Origin: CAJQLB01 sp041392065
GTDB lineage: Bacteria > Bacteroidota > Bacteroidia > Flavobacteriales > Flavobacteriaceae
Reading direction: 5' to 3'
NCBI GenBank assembly: GCA_041392065.1
Contig: JAWKMU010000002.1
Span: 124,001 to 188,000, forward strand
DNA length: 64,000 bases
The position numbers were made by a program, and so were the translations under genes. Below are positions 42,040 to 49,911 of the stretch, one piece after another; within the stretch, counting starts at the first letter, position 1; every line of letters starts with the position of its first letter. The notes beneath the pieces were generated by a model. That model was not told the DNA's origin. It ran no database searches and was given only the letters and a program-made list of their open reading frames with translations.

Positions 42040-42870
42040 ATGAATTTAAAAGATTTAAATAAAATGACAGCATCAATGAGTAACACAAGTAAAATGCCTG
42101 TGTTATTCTTGGGTCATGGAAGCCCAATGAACGCCATTGAGGAAAACGAATTTGTTGATGGATTTAGAAAAATAGGTGAAGAAATAATAAAACCCAAAGC
42201 TATTTTGTGTATTTCTGCTCATTGGGAAACACGAGGAACTTATGTCACAGCAATGCAAAATCCGCGAACCATCCATGATTTTGGAGGTTTTCCACAAGCC
42301 TTGTTTGATGTAAAATATCCATCACCTGGAAGTCCAGAATTAGCAAAGGAAACAAAACAATTAATTACAAAAACAGAAGTTGGCCTGGACGATAAATGGG
42401 GACTTGACCATGGTGCATGGAGTGTGATAAAGCATCTTTACCCAAATGCAGATATTCCTGTGATACAGATGAGTATAGACTATACACAACCTGCTCGTTA
42501 CCATTACGAATTGGCAAAGGAAATCAATAGTTTAAGAAACAAAGGTGTGTTGATTATTGGAAGTGGTAATATGGTGCATAATTTAAGAATGGTGGCATGG
42601 ACTAAACTTAACGAAGAATTTGCTTTTGATTGGGCAACCGAAGCCAACGAAAAGATGAAAAGTCATATTTTAAGTGGTGATTTTAAACCTTTAATTGATT
42701 TTAAATCTCAAGGAAAAGCTTTCGATTTAGCAATCCCTACGCCAGAACATTATTTGCCACTACTTTACACTTTGGCTTTGAAAGAAGACAAAGAAAAAAT
42801 AACCCTGTTTAACGATAAGCCAGTTGCTGGATCACTAACTATGACCTCTTTAAAAATAGAGTCTAATTAA
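42040..42870 (+). CDS. ygiD: 4,5-DOPA extradiol dioxygenase-like protein (YgiD)
   Basis: 276 residues from the ATG at 42040, which gives the usual flavobacterial start MNLKDLNKM; a TTG-initiated longer form from 42019 is less likely. LigB superfamily: PVLFLGHGSPMNAIEEN (first His ligand), ISAHWETRGTYVT (second His), WGLDHGAWSVIKHLYP (third His region) and SGNMVHNLRM. E. coli YgiD cleaves the L-DOPA ring at 4,5. The gene stands between two copies of the 3' end of the haemolysin III gene. Confidence 0.88.
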   Translation: MNLKDLNKMTASMSNTSKMPVLFLGHGSPMNAIEENEFVDGFRKIGEEIIKPKAILCISAHWETRGTYVTAMQNPRTIHDFGGFPQALFDVKYPSPGSPELAKETKQLITKTEVGLDDKWGLDHGAWSVIKHLYPNADIPVIQMSIDYTQPARYHYELAKEINSLRNKGVLIIGSGNMVHNLRMVAWTKLNEEFAFDWATEANEKMKSHILSGDFKPLIDFKSQGKAFDLAIPTPEHYLPLLYTLALKEDKEKITLFNDKPVAGSLTMTSLKIESN

Positions 42871-42890
42871 AACTGTTTCAACAAAAGCAA

Positions 42891-42922
42891 TTCTTTATGA
42901 TGTTTTTGGTATGCGATTTAAA
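42891..42922 (+). repeat. Second copy of the haemolysin III gene 3' end
   Basis: This 32-base stretch matches 41971-42001 (end and stop region of the haemolysin III gene) with three substitutions and one extra base: both read TTTATGATG, a T-run, then GGTATG and a GAT-rich end. The added base breaks the reading frame, so it is a relic. The ygiD gene lies exactly between the two copies. Confidence 0.55.
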
Positions 42923-43023
42923 TAACAAAATTGTTAATAATAAGCTTTCTTTTCTTATGGTAAAGTATTGATTGTTAAAGATTAAAAAACTAACTTCGCT
43001 TATCGTCTGATATAAAACATTAA

Positions 43024-43045
43024 AACGATTTGATATCATATCGTT
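43024..43045. promoter_or_regulatory. 22-bp near-perfect palindrome upstream of the Lnt-like gene
   Basis: AACGATTTGAT and ATCATATCGTT pair in ten of eleven positions. Centre at 43034/43035, 53 bases before the start codon. It could be an operator, a recombination site or a hairpin in a leader. Confidence 0.4.
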
Positions 43046-43087
43046 GGTGGTAATGTAAACTAACTACCTAGCTAAGATTAGAAAATC

Positions 43088-44566
43088 ATGAAACAGAATT
43101 TAAAAATCGGAATAACTCTATTAATCGGACTTCTTTTATTCTATTTCACGAATGGTCAACATTACTTCGCATTGGCAGCATGGATATACCCAATATTCAT
43201 CTTGCAGGTAAGCAGGAAAGGAAATAGACTTATGAATTATTTAGTAATTCCTATTATGTTAGGATTAACAGTAGGGTTTTCGTTATGGGATGAAAGGTCA
43301 GTTCACGGAAATTTTGTGTCTTATTTGCCTGGAATGTTTGGAGTGCTGCTTGGTTACGTCTATGCGCTCGATTGTTTTTTATACTCGAGAATAAAAGGTT
43401 TTTCTGCAACTTTGACTTTGCCGATAATATACTCGGTTTTCGAATTTTCCATAGATCTTTTCAACCCAATAGGCTCTGGTGGTACTTTGCCTTATTCCCA
43501 ATTGAGTTTTCTTCCATTTGCTCAATTGGCATCGCTTACGGGGAGGACAGGAATGACGTTCATGATCACGTGGTTTGGGTCTATAGTATACTGGATATAT
43601 AATTCCAATGAAAATTTTGCTTTAATCAAAAAGAGGGTAAAAATATATGCCATAGTCCTTACGACAATACTATTATTTGGAGGTGTACGATTAACATTTG
43701 ATAATATTAATAGTTCGGTAAAAGTATCAGGAGTCCATACTACGGATAGAACAACTGTGCGCAATTTTATCAAAGAATTTAGAGAAGATAATCTATCAAA
43801 TGCAAGGAAAATAAGTAGAAGTACACTAGACAATCTAATTACTGCTACAAAACAGGAAGCTAAATCTGGTTCAAAGTTTGTTATTTGGAGTGAAGTTGCT
43901 ATTCTACTATTAAAGGAAGATGAAAAAACGTTTATAACAGAGCTTCAATCGCTATCGGATTCTCTTGACATATACTTGTTAGTGAATCCTTTTATACCAA
44001 ATAAAAATAGCCGTTGGGAGAATAAATTAATAGCTTTCTCTCCTGATGGACAGCAACTCTTTGTGCATTATAAATATGGTGGCAATTTTGTGGAAGGCAC
44101 TGTAAAAGGTGATCAAAAATTAAGAATAGTTGAAACTCCATACGGAAAGATAACTGGAATCATATGTTGGGATGCTGATTTTCCTTCAACAATAAGACAA
44201 GTATCTACTAATGATGTAGATATTTTGTTCATTTCAGCTGCAGATTGGAAAGGAATTGTACCAACTCATAATGATCAAGCTAGATTTAGGGCAATTGAAA
44301 ATGGATGCAGTATTGTTAGACAAACTCTTGATGGAGTTTCATTCATTGCGGACAGCAGAGGAAGGTATTTGCATAAAGTGAACCATTTTCAAACTGATGA
44401 ATGGGTATTAAGTGGATATGTTCCAGATAAAAGAGTTCCTACACTCTATTCAATAATTGGAGACCTGTTTGGTTGGCTCTCAATACTGGCGTTATTTTTT
44501 ATAATTGTGCTTGCGATGAATCAAAGCAAGAACACAAAATCGAACACTACCACCAACACTATATAA
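43088..44566 (+). CDS. Apolipoprotein N-acyltransferase-like protein
   Basis: 492 residues. The N-terminal third has about six membrane helices (7-25, 29-45, 50-66, 78-100 and others up to 180) and an eighth helix lies near the C-terminus (460-480), which is the layout of Lnt. The nitrilase domain (about 210-440) shows the catalytic trio Glu269 (VIWSEVA), Lys329 (HYKYGGN) and Cys360 (IICWDADFP), compared with Glu267, Lys335 and Cys387 of E. coli Lnt. It would add a third acyl chain to lipoproteins. Probably an accessory copy: the main chromosomal lnt would be elsewhere, and this gene lies in a cassette-like unit. Confidence 0.75.
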   Translation: MKQNLKIGITLLIGLLLFYFTNGQHYFALAAWIYPIFILQVSRKGNRLMNYLVIPIMLGLTVGFSLWDERSVHGNFVSYLPGMFGVLLGYVYALDCFLYSRIKGFSATLTLPIIYSVFEFSIDLFNPIGSGGTLPYSQLSFLPFAQLASLTGRTGMTFMITWFGSIVYWIYNSNENFALIKKRVKIYAIVLTTILLFGGVRLTFDNINSSVKVSGVHTTDRTTVRNFIKEFREDNLSNARKISRSTLDNLITATKQEAKSGSKFVIWSEVAILLLKEDEKTFITELQSLSDSLDIYLLVNPFIPNKNSRWENKLIAFSPDGQQLFVHYKYGGNFVEGTVKGDQKLRIVETPYGKITGIICWDADFPSTIRQVSTNDVDILFISAADWKGIVPTHNDQARFRAIENGCSIVRQTLDGVSFIADSRGRYLHKVNHFQTDEWVLSGYVPDKRVPTLYSIIGDLFGWLSILALFFIIVLAMNQSKNTKSNTTTNTI

Positions 44567-44629
44567 GCGATAATTGCCTCCTAACGTCAGCAACTAAGCT
44601 TATATGAAACCGATAAGCGTAAGTCTAAA

Positions 44630-45058
44630 TCAATCTTGAATCACATCCTTATACTCTTCAAAAAAAGCTTCAAACAAACTCATGTGTTTGTTAAAGAATT
44701 CCATGGTTTGTTGCCAAGTGTTTTTATTGTGTATGGAAACTTTGTCGTTTAGGGTGACATAAATTCTTGATATCTCCTTGCCATTATCTAAAAAATAGGC
44801 TTCTTCAAAAATGGCATTTGGTAAATACTCTTCGGTTAAAATGCTTTTTAAAGCACTTAGTTTTTCCCAATAATTGATTCGGTTTTCTAAATCGTCTTCT
44901 AAATCTAGAGCCACTAAAGCACTTTTAGTATCAAAATGAAACTTAAACGAAAAGCCTTTAATCTTGGTGTTGTAAAGAATCCATTTTCTTGGAAATGATT
45001 TCCCAAAGCTGGTCCAAAATTCTTCTCTTAGTAATCGCGACTCTTCTTTACTGAACAT
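44630..45058 (-). CDS. DUF4268 domain protein
   Basis: 142 residues, cytoplasmic. FSKEESRLLREEFWTSFGKSFP, then KGFSFKFHFDTKSALVALDLE, a helix LENRINYWEKLSALKSIL and a final NTWQQTMEFFNKHMSLFEAFFEEY are those of DUF4268, a fold related to PD-(D/E)xK nucleases and often found attached to restriction-like proteins. Here it stands alone, with no nuclease motif that I can confirm. It begins nine bases after the end of the Lnt-like cassette and is followed on its strand's 5' side by a repeat element. Confidence 0.8.
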   Translation of the reverse strand: MFSKEESRLLREEFWTSFGKSFPRKWILYNTKIKGFSFKFHFDTKSALVALDLEDDLENRINYWEKLSALKSILTEEYLPNAIFEEAYFLDNGKEISRIYVTLNDKVSIHNKNTWQQTMEFFNKHMSLFEAFFEEYKDVIQD

Positions 45059-45085
45059 AACAAAATTGTGATTTTATTATTGGTT

Positions 45086-45164
45086 GTCTCTTCGAGTGAT
45101 TTTCGTTAGAAAATTGTATCGAGAAGTAAAAGTTGTTCTCGATACGCTTCGCACTCGAACTGAC
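45086..45164. repeat. Palindromic intergenic repeat, family B (79 bp)
   Basis: Ends GTCTCTTCGAGTG and CACTCGAACTGAC pair in 11 of 13 positions. Inside, TATCGAGAA (45117-45125) and TTCTCGATA (45136-45144) form a perfect 9-bp stem with a 10-base loop. The left half has the same order of blocks as the element at 13806-13922. Intergenic, between the DUF4268 and ZIP genes. Confidence 0.8.
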
Positions 45165-45170
45165 ATCATT

Positions 45171-45845
45171 TTATATAAAATAAGCAATAGCAATAGCAAC
45201 TAAAATAGCTAATATTTTATTGAGGTTGAACTTATGTCCTTCACTGCTTTCAAATAAAATGGTTGTTGAAATGTGCAAAAATATACCAATTACAATGGCG
45301 TTGATGTACACCAAATAGTCTGAAACCATAACCACATTGTTTGATATGACAGTACCTAAAGGAGTCATGATACCAAACAAGGTTAAAAACGACATAATTT
45401 GCAAGGTTTTAAAATCAGATTGCACCAAATAGGTTGTTATTAAAATAGCAATTGGTATTTTATGAACAAGCACACCATAAACCATATCGTTGTGTTGATG
45501 TATTGGGAATCCTTCTAAAAACGCGTGTAAACACAAACTAATAAAAAGGAGCCAAGGAAATGCCTTACTGTTTTTATGAATATGTACGTGACCATGTTCG
45601 GCACCTTTTGAGAAAAACTCCAAAATAATCTGAATTAAAATTCCAGACATGATAAAAAGTCCTGTAAGTTTGGCATCTAATTGTTCATAGACTTCTGGAA
45701 GTAAATCAAAAATGGTTAGTGACAATAAAAATGCACCACTAAAGGCTAATAGAAGCTTGATGTTTTTTGGTTTGCCTTGTTTTGAGAAATAAACAAAAGC
45801 ATAGCCAATTAAAACCGCATAAATAGGAAATAGATATTTATTCAT
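45171..45845 (-). CDS. ZIP family metal transporter
   Basis: 224 residues, about eight membrane helices. The ZIP signature is clear: CLHAFLEGFPIH (His107, Glu111) and the partner helix with VHKIPIAI (His128). A His-rich loop HGHVHIH (84-90) sits between helices, as in many Zn/Fe importers. It should bring Zn2+ or Fe2+ through the inner membrane. Its start overlaps the methyltransferase stop by eight bases, so the two are co-transcribed. Confidence 0.9.
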   Translation of the reverse strand: MNKYLFPIYAVLIGYAFVYFSKQGKPKNIKLLLAFSGAFLLSLTIFDLLPEVYEQLDAKLTGLFIMSGILIQIILEFFSKGAEHGHVHIHKNSKAFPWLLFISLCLHAFLEGFPIHQHNDMVYGVLVHKIPIAILITTYLVQSDFKTLQIMSFLTLFGIMTPLGTVISNNVVMVSDYLVYINAIVIGIFLHISTTILFESSEGHKFNLNKILAILVAIAIAYFI

Positions 45846-46578
45846 TCTTCATAAAAATCATAATGAGACGCTCACTGGTTTGAGTATTAAATTTTCTTAG
45901 TTTATAATCGCCAAAAACATCAATTAATTGCACATCTGCAGCTTCAAATAAAGTTATAAAATCGTTTAAGGTAAAGGCATTAACGCGTTCACTAAAATTA
46001 TAATCCTCACCATTAATAGTAAACGAGATGTCTTTTACGATATAGCCATTTTCATAATGACGTTTTAGCTTAAAGTCAATACCATCAACCGTTTTACTAT
46101 CTTCTTTTACAAGGTGTTCTTTGACGTAATCGACATTCATAAAATCGATAACGCCAATACCATCACGTTTTAAATTGGCTTTAATAGCTTTAATGGTATT
46201 AAGGTTGTCTACTTCATTATCAAAATACCCAAAACTAGTAAAGAGGTTAAAGACAGCGTCAAATTGTTGACTATAAGGTTTGCTCATATCATGAACAATA
46301 AAATGCAAAGTGTCGTTTTCATATTGCTTGGCAAACGCAATACTTTGAGCAGACAAATCCAAACCAGTAACATGGTAGCCAATACTATTTAAGTAAATGG
46401 AATGACGACCTTTACCACAGGCTAAATCTAAAATGGTTCCACCTTCAGGAATGTTAAGATAACTAGTTAAGTTTTCCATGAACAATTGTGCTTCTTTGTG
46501 ATCTCTGTCCTTATATAAAATATGGTAGAAAGGTGTATCAAACCAAGAAGAATACCAATGTTTAGTGTGTTTTGTCAT
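45838..46578 (-). CDS. Class I SAM-dependent methyltransferase
   Basis: 246 residues. SAM motif I is ILDLACGKGRHS (about 47-58), motif II GLDLSAQSIAFA, and the mid-fold QFDAVFNLFTSFGYF. A C-terminal beta-rich half (RHYENGYIVKDISFTINGEDYNFSERV) may contact the substrate. It resembles the UbiE/Cmo-type cytoplasmic methylases, but the substrate cannot be assigned. First gene of an operon with the ZIP transporter. A minus-strand TATTTTTG element (46605-46598) lies 19 bases before the start. Confidence 0.82.
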   Translation of the reverse strand: MTKHTKHWYSSWFDTPFYHILYKDRDHKEAQLFMENLTSYLNIPEGGTILDLACGKGRHSIYLNSIGYHVTGLDLSAQSIAFAKQYENDTLHFIVHDMSKPYSQQFDAVFNLFTSFGYFDNEVDNLNTIKAIKANLKRDGIGVIDFMNVDYVKEHLVKEDSKTVDGIDFKLKRHYENGYIVKDISFTINGEDYNFSERVNAFTLNDFITLFEAADVQLIDVFGDYKLRKFNTQTSERLIMIFMKNE

Positions 46579-46597
46579 GTAAATTTTAGTGTCGAAA

Positions 46598-46616
46598 CAA
46601 AAATACTCTATTTTTG
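46598..46616. promoter_or_regulatory. Divergent -7 elements between the methyltransferase and synthetase-like genes
   Basis: TATTTTTG on the minus strand (46605-46598) and on the plus strand (46609-46616) lie three bases apart, pointing outward. The plus-strand one lies downstream of the alternative GTG start at 46589, which argues for the ATG at 46637. Confidence 0.45.
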
Positions 46617-46636
46617 CTTTTTATTTACGCTTACCA

Positions 46637-48076
46637 ATGAAGATTAATCAATATTTCATAACTAATGACGATAGTGTTTCTCTAAATCACGTCGACTTTA
46701 GCGTAAATACGATTGATAAATTCAGGATTTACAGCCATAAAAAACTTAAGGTTAATCAGTTTGAAAAGAGTGATACAAGATTAGTCGTTTTAGGTGATAT
46801 TTATAATCCGTTTCAACCTAATTTTTTAAATGCTGATATTGGAGCATCACTTGTAGAATATATCACGTTTACTGATATATTAAAAGCAATTGATAAGCTT
46901 ACTGGTCGTTTTGTACTATTTATTAAAGTTGAAGGTAAGTATTATATAGTTTCAGATTTTTTTGGTCAGCGACAAGTATATTATTGGTTTAAGGACAATA
47001 ATTTTTATGCTTCATCTTCTGATAAATTGTTGTTAGATACTTTGGGTTTATCCCTTGAAATGAATGCTATAAAACAACAGTTAAGCATTTTAAATTATTT
47101 TCTAAAAATTCATGAACATTGGTTATTAGGCAAAACTGATTGGGACAATCGTTTCATGAAACTGTTACCAAATCATTATCTAAATATTGATAAAGCAGAG
47201 GATGAGCATATTCCAGTTTTTGTAACTAAAACACAAGACAAAAAAGAGTTAGAAAATGAGGTTTTAAGTATCTTAAAAAATTCAATTGAAGCTTATTCCA
47301 ATAGATACGATTTAAAGCTTGGCTTAACTTCAGGTTACGATTCAAGATTGTTGCTAGCTTCAAGTTTACCAATCAAAGAAAAGATTAAGTATTTCACATT
47401 TAACAGGAATGATACGTACGTAAAACGTGATGTCTCTATTGCGAAACAGTTAGCAGAAACCTATCAACTTGATTATAAAACCATTGAAACTGAAGCTTTA
47501 ACTTCAGAATTTATAAGTCAATTTAGCAATGAGTTTATTATTCCAAGAATTTTAGAGAAAACCAAAAACATTCAATGGTTTAAAAACCAGGATTTAAAAA
47601 ATACAGCTGTCGTAAGTGGAAATGGAGGAGCTTTAATACGAAGTATTTATAACGAACAAGATTTTAAGACTAATGAGTCTATTTGTAAAGCCATAGAGTA
47701 CGAACCTAAAGGCTTTCATTTAAAAGCCTTAAATGAATGGTTATCAACTGCAAAAAAGTATGCTTCAGAGAATACTTTGTTGTTAAGCGATTTATTTTAC
47801 TTGGAAATAAGATTGGGAAAATGGGGAAATAAAATGGTACACGAATTGGATATTTCTGGAATTGAAGAATTTACACCTTACAATAACAGACACATAATGT
47901 TTAGCTTATTATTAAACCATAATGAAGCAGAACGTAAAACAATTACCTTAAATTTGCTGGAGCAAAGCGTTGAAGGAATTACTAGCCTTCCCTTTAACCC
48001 AAAAACTTGGAAAGACACTGTAAAAAAAATCATTTTTTACGAGCATTATAAAAAGTGGATTCAAAAAATTAAATAG
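46637..48076 (+). CDS. Asparagine-synthetase-like protein with PP-loop, no glutaminase Cys
   Basis: 479 residues from the ATG at 46637; a GTG 48 bases upstream is possible but lies before the promoter element. The N-terminal part (1-140) looks like the Ntn-type glutaminase lobe (RFVLFIKVEGKYYIVSDFFGQR, YYWFKDNNFYASSSDKLLLD) but begins MKINQ, without the Cys that attacks glutamine. The C-terminal lobe has the ATP pyrophosphatase loop SGYDSR (232-237) and a following LKLGLT strand. It would use ATP to activate a carboxylate with ammonia or another amine. 11 bases before the RlmL-like gene. Confidence 0.72.
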   Translation: MKINQYFITNDDSVSLNHVDFSVNTIDKFRIYSHKKLKVNQFEKSDTRLVVLGDIYNPFQPNFLNADIGASLVEYITFTDILKAIDKLTGRFVLFIKVEGKYYIVSDFFGQRQVYYWFKDNNFYASSSDKLLLDTLGLSLEMNAIKQQLSILNYFLKIHEHWLLGKTDWDNRFMKLLPNHYLNIDKAEDEHIPVFVTKTQDKKELENEVLSILKNSIEAYSNRYDLKLGLTSGYDSRLLLASSLPIKEKIKYFTFNRNDTYVKRDVSIAKQLAETYQLDYKTIETEALTSEFISQFSNEFIIPRILEKTKNIQWFKNQDLKNTAVVSGNGGALIRSIYNEQDFKTNESICKAIEYEPKGFHLKALNEWLSTAKKYASENTLLLSDLFYLEIRLGKWGNKMVHELDISGIEEFTPYNNRHIMFSLLLNHNEAERKTITLNLLEQSVEGITSLPFNPKTWKDTVKKIIFYEHYKKWIQKIK

Positions 48077-48087
48077 AGAAAAGATTA

Positions 48088-49248
48088 ATGGAGAATTTTA
48101 ATATGGTTGCCAAAACCTTATTTGGTTTTGAAGAATTATTAGCAAAAGAACTAACTCAACTAGGTGCACAAGAAGTAAAAATAGGAGTAAGGAGTGTGAG
48201 TTTTGTTGGTGACAAAGGCTTTATGTATAAAGCCAACATGGCACTGCGTACAGCTATAAAAATATTAAAACCACTTAAAACCTTTCATATAAAAAACGAA
48301 CAGGATTTATACGATAAAATCTATAAAATCCCTTGGGAGAACTATATGTCAGAAAATGGATCTTTGGCTATTAATGCTACAGTACATTCAGATAAATTTA
48401 AGCATTCACAATACATTGCCTTAAAAACCAAAGATGCAATTGTAGATCGTTTTAGAGATATTAAAGGTACACGACCAAATGTCGATTTAAGATTTCCTGA
48501 CTTGAAAATAAATATTCATATCGATAGGCAAATGTGTACTGTGTCTTTTGATAGTTCTGGCGAATCATTGCACAGAAGAGGTTACAAAACAGCAACCAAT
48601 ATTGCACCAATAAACGAAGTATTAGCAGCAGGTTTGGTGATGCTTTCAGGTTGGGATGGACAAAGTGATTTTATGGATCCAATGTGTGGAAGTGGAACTA
48701 TACTTATTGAAGCTGCTATGATAGCTTGTAACATTCCACCAAATTTAATGCGCAAAGAATTTGCTTTTGAGCGTTGGCAAGATTGGGATGTAGATTTGTT
48801 TGAAAAGATAGAAGAATCCTTATTGTCTAAAACTAGAGATTTTCATCATAAAATGGTTGGATATGACAAGTCACCTTCAGCTGTAAGTAAGGCAAGAGAA
48901 AATGTAAAAAATGCACATTTGGAAGAATTTATAACAATAAAACATGAAGATTTCTTTAAAACTCAAAAAGGAGGCGACAAGCATTTGCATATGGTGTTTA
49001 ATCCTCCTTATGGAGAACGCTTAGAAAGTTTAAATGTTGAAGAATTTTATAGCGATTTAGGTACAACCTTAAAACATGGTTATCCAGGAACCAATGCATG
49101 GTTTATAACATCAAATATAGAAGGATTAAAGCATGTTGGATTAAGGCCTTCTCGAAAAATAAAACTTTTTAATGCCAAGCTAGAAGCACGTTTAGTCAAA
49201 TACGAAATGTATGAAGGCAGTAAGAAAGCAAAAAAAAGCAATCAATAA
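48088..49248 (+). CDS. THUMP-domain RNA methyltransferase (RlmL N-domain type)
   Basis: 386 residues. An N-terminal ferredoxin-like/THUMP part (about 1-155; FEELLAKELTQLGAQEV, LYDKIYKIPWENYM) is followed by a Rossmann methylase: FMDPMCGSGTILIEAAMIA is SAM motif I and FNPPYGERL (NPPY 305-308) the N-methylase catalytic motif. It corresponds to the first half of E. coli RlmL, which makes m2G2445 in 23S rRNA; the RlmK half is absent, as usual outside enterics. The stop lies inside a terminator stem. Confidence 0.92.
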   Translation: MENFNMVAKTLFGFEELLAKELTQLGAQEVKIGVRSVSFVGDKGFMYKANMALRTAIKILKPLKTFHIKNEQDLYDKIYKIPWENYMSENGSLAINATVHSDKFKHSQYIALKTKDAIVDRFRDIKGTRPNVDLRFPDLKINIHIDRQMCTVSFDSSGESLHRRGYKTATNIAPINEVLAAGLVMLSGWDGQSDFMDPMCGSGTILIEAAMIACNIPPNLMRKEFAFERWQDWDVDLFEKIEESLLSKTRDFHHKMVGYDKSPSAVSKARENVKNAHLEEFITIKHEDFFKTQKGGDKHLHMVFNPPYGERLESLNVEEFYSDLGTTLKHGYPGTNAWFITSNIEGLKHVGLRPSRKIKLFNAKLEARLVKYEMYEGSKKAKKSNQ

Positions 49249-49270
49249 CATTTTGTTATTGATTGCTTTC
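49235..49270. terminator. Bidirectional terminator at the RlmL-like stop codon
   Basis: A perfect 16-bp stem (AAAGCAATCAATAACA and its complement) with loop TTT. The plus-strand stop codon falls inside the first arm. It also closes the minus-strand lipoprotein gene ending at 49275. Confidence 0.85.
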
Positions 49271-49274
49271 TAAG

Positions 49275-49811
49275 CTAGCGCACTTTTGGATACTCGTTAA
49301 AAAGGGTTTCTACCAACTCATTAACATAAGATTCTAGTTTCCCTACAGATCTATTTAAATCGCAAGTCATGGAAGCTTGCCATATTACTTGATTTTTGTT
49401 AATGTCTGAAACATATAGCACTAATGTTTCTTCAGTATAAACTACAGTATCAATAGTACACTCTTTCCAATAACCATATTCGCTTTCACGTTCACAATTA
49501 GTGAATGTGGCTTCCTTTTCCTGTACAACCAGTCTAAAACCAGCTTGTAGTTCTGGGTTAAGTACGTTTGTTTTATGACCTTTGTTTTCCATTTGTTTCT
49601 CTATGGCGTCACCAATCATACTTCTTACTTTATTATTGTCGTAGTTAGGATAATTTGTGTTTTCTACAAATAGGTCGTCAATACAAAGCACATAGGTTGT
49701 ATAATTGTCAAAATCTACAGATTCGTCAAATTCCGATAAGATATTTGCTGTTGAGGCACAACCAAATAGTGTTAAGATTAAAATGCCTGACATTACTTTT
49801 AGAATTTTCAT
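49275..49811 (-). CDS. DUF4136-like lipoprotein
   Basis: 178 residues from the ATG at 49811 (an upstream Met would put 16 residues before the signal peptide). The lipobox is LFGC. The mature part follows the DUF4136 plan: SVDFDNYTTYVL, a helix DNNKVRSMIGDAIEKQMENKG, then a beta sheet with GFRLVVQEKE and LVLYVSDINKNQVIWQASM. These are outer-membrane-anchored proteins of unknown role. Five Cys in the central part (positions around NCERESEYGYWKEC) are unusual and could form disulfides. Confidence 0.7.
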   Translation of the reverse strand: MKILKVMSGILILTLFGCASTANILSEFDESVDFDNYTTYVLCIDDLFVENTNYPNYDNNKVRSMIGDAIEKQMENKGHKTNVLNPELQAGFRLVVQEKEATFTNCERESEYGYWKECTIDTVVYTEETLVLYVSDINKNQVIWQASMTCDLNRSVGKLESYVNELVETLFNEYPKVR

Positions 49812-49911
49812 GATTAAATAATTTAAAGATTGATGCTTTTTTGATACTGTAAAGTTCAATAAATCAACTCTTTTTTAATATGATAAATGTCAGTTATAAC
49901 TGTTAAAGTTT

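Larger units (their letters stand above)
42995..44621. mobile_element. Cassette-like unit carrying an Lnt-like gene
   Basis: The left end TTCGCTTATCG (42995-43005) and right end CGATAAGCGTA (44611-44621) are inverted with one mismatch in 11. The unit holds one gene of unlike base use. Near its right end, ATATAAGC and GCTTATAT (8 bp each, 44564-44571 and 44598-44605) can pair into a hairpin. Its termini share the pattern TTCGYTTAWCG with the RDD unit at 23891-24550. Confidence 0.4.
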
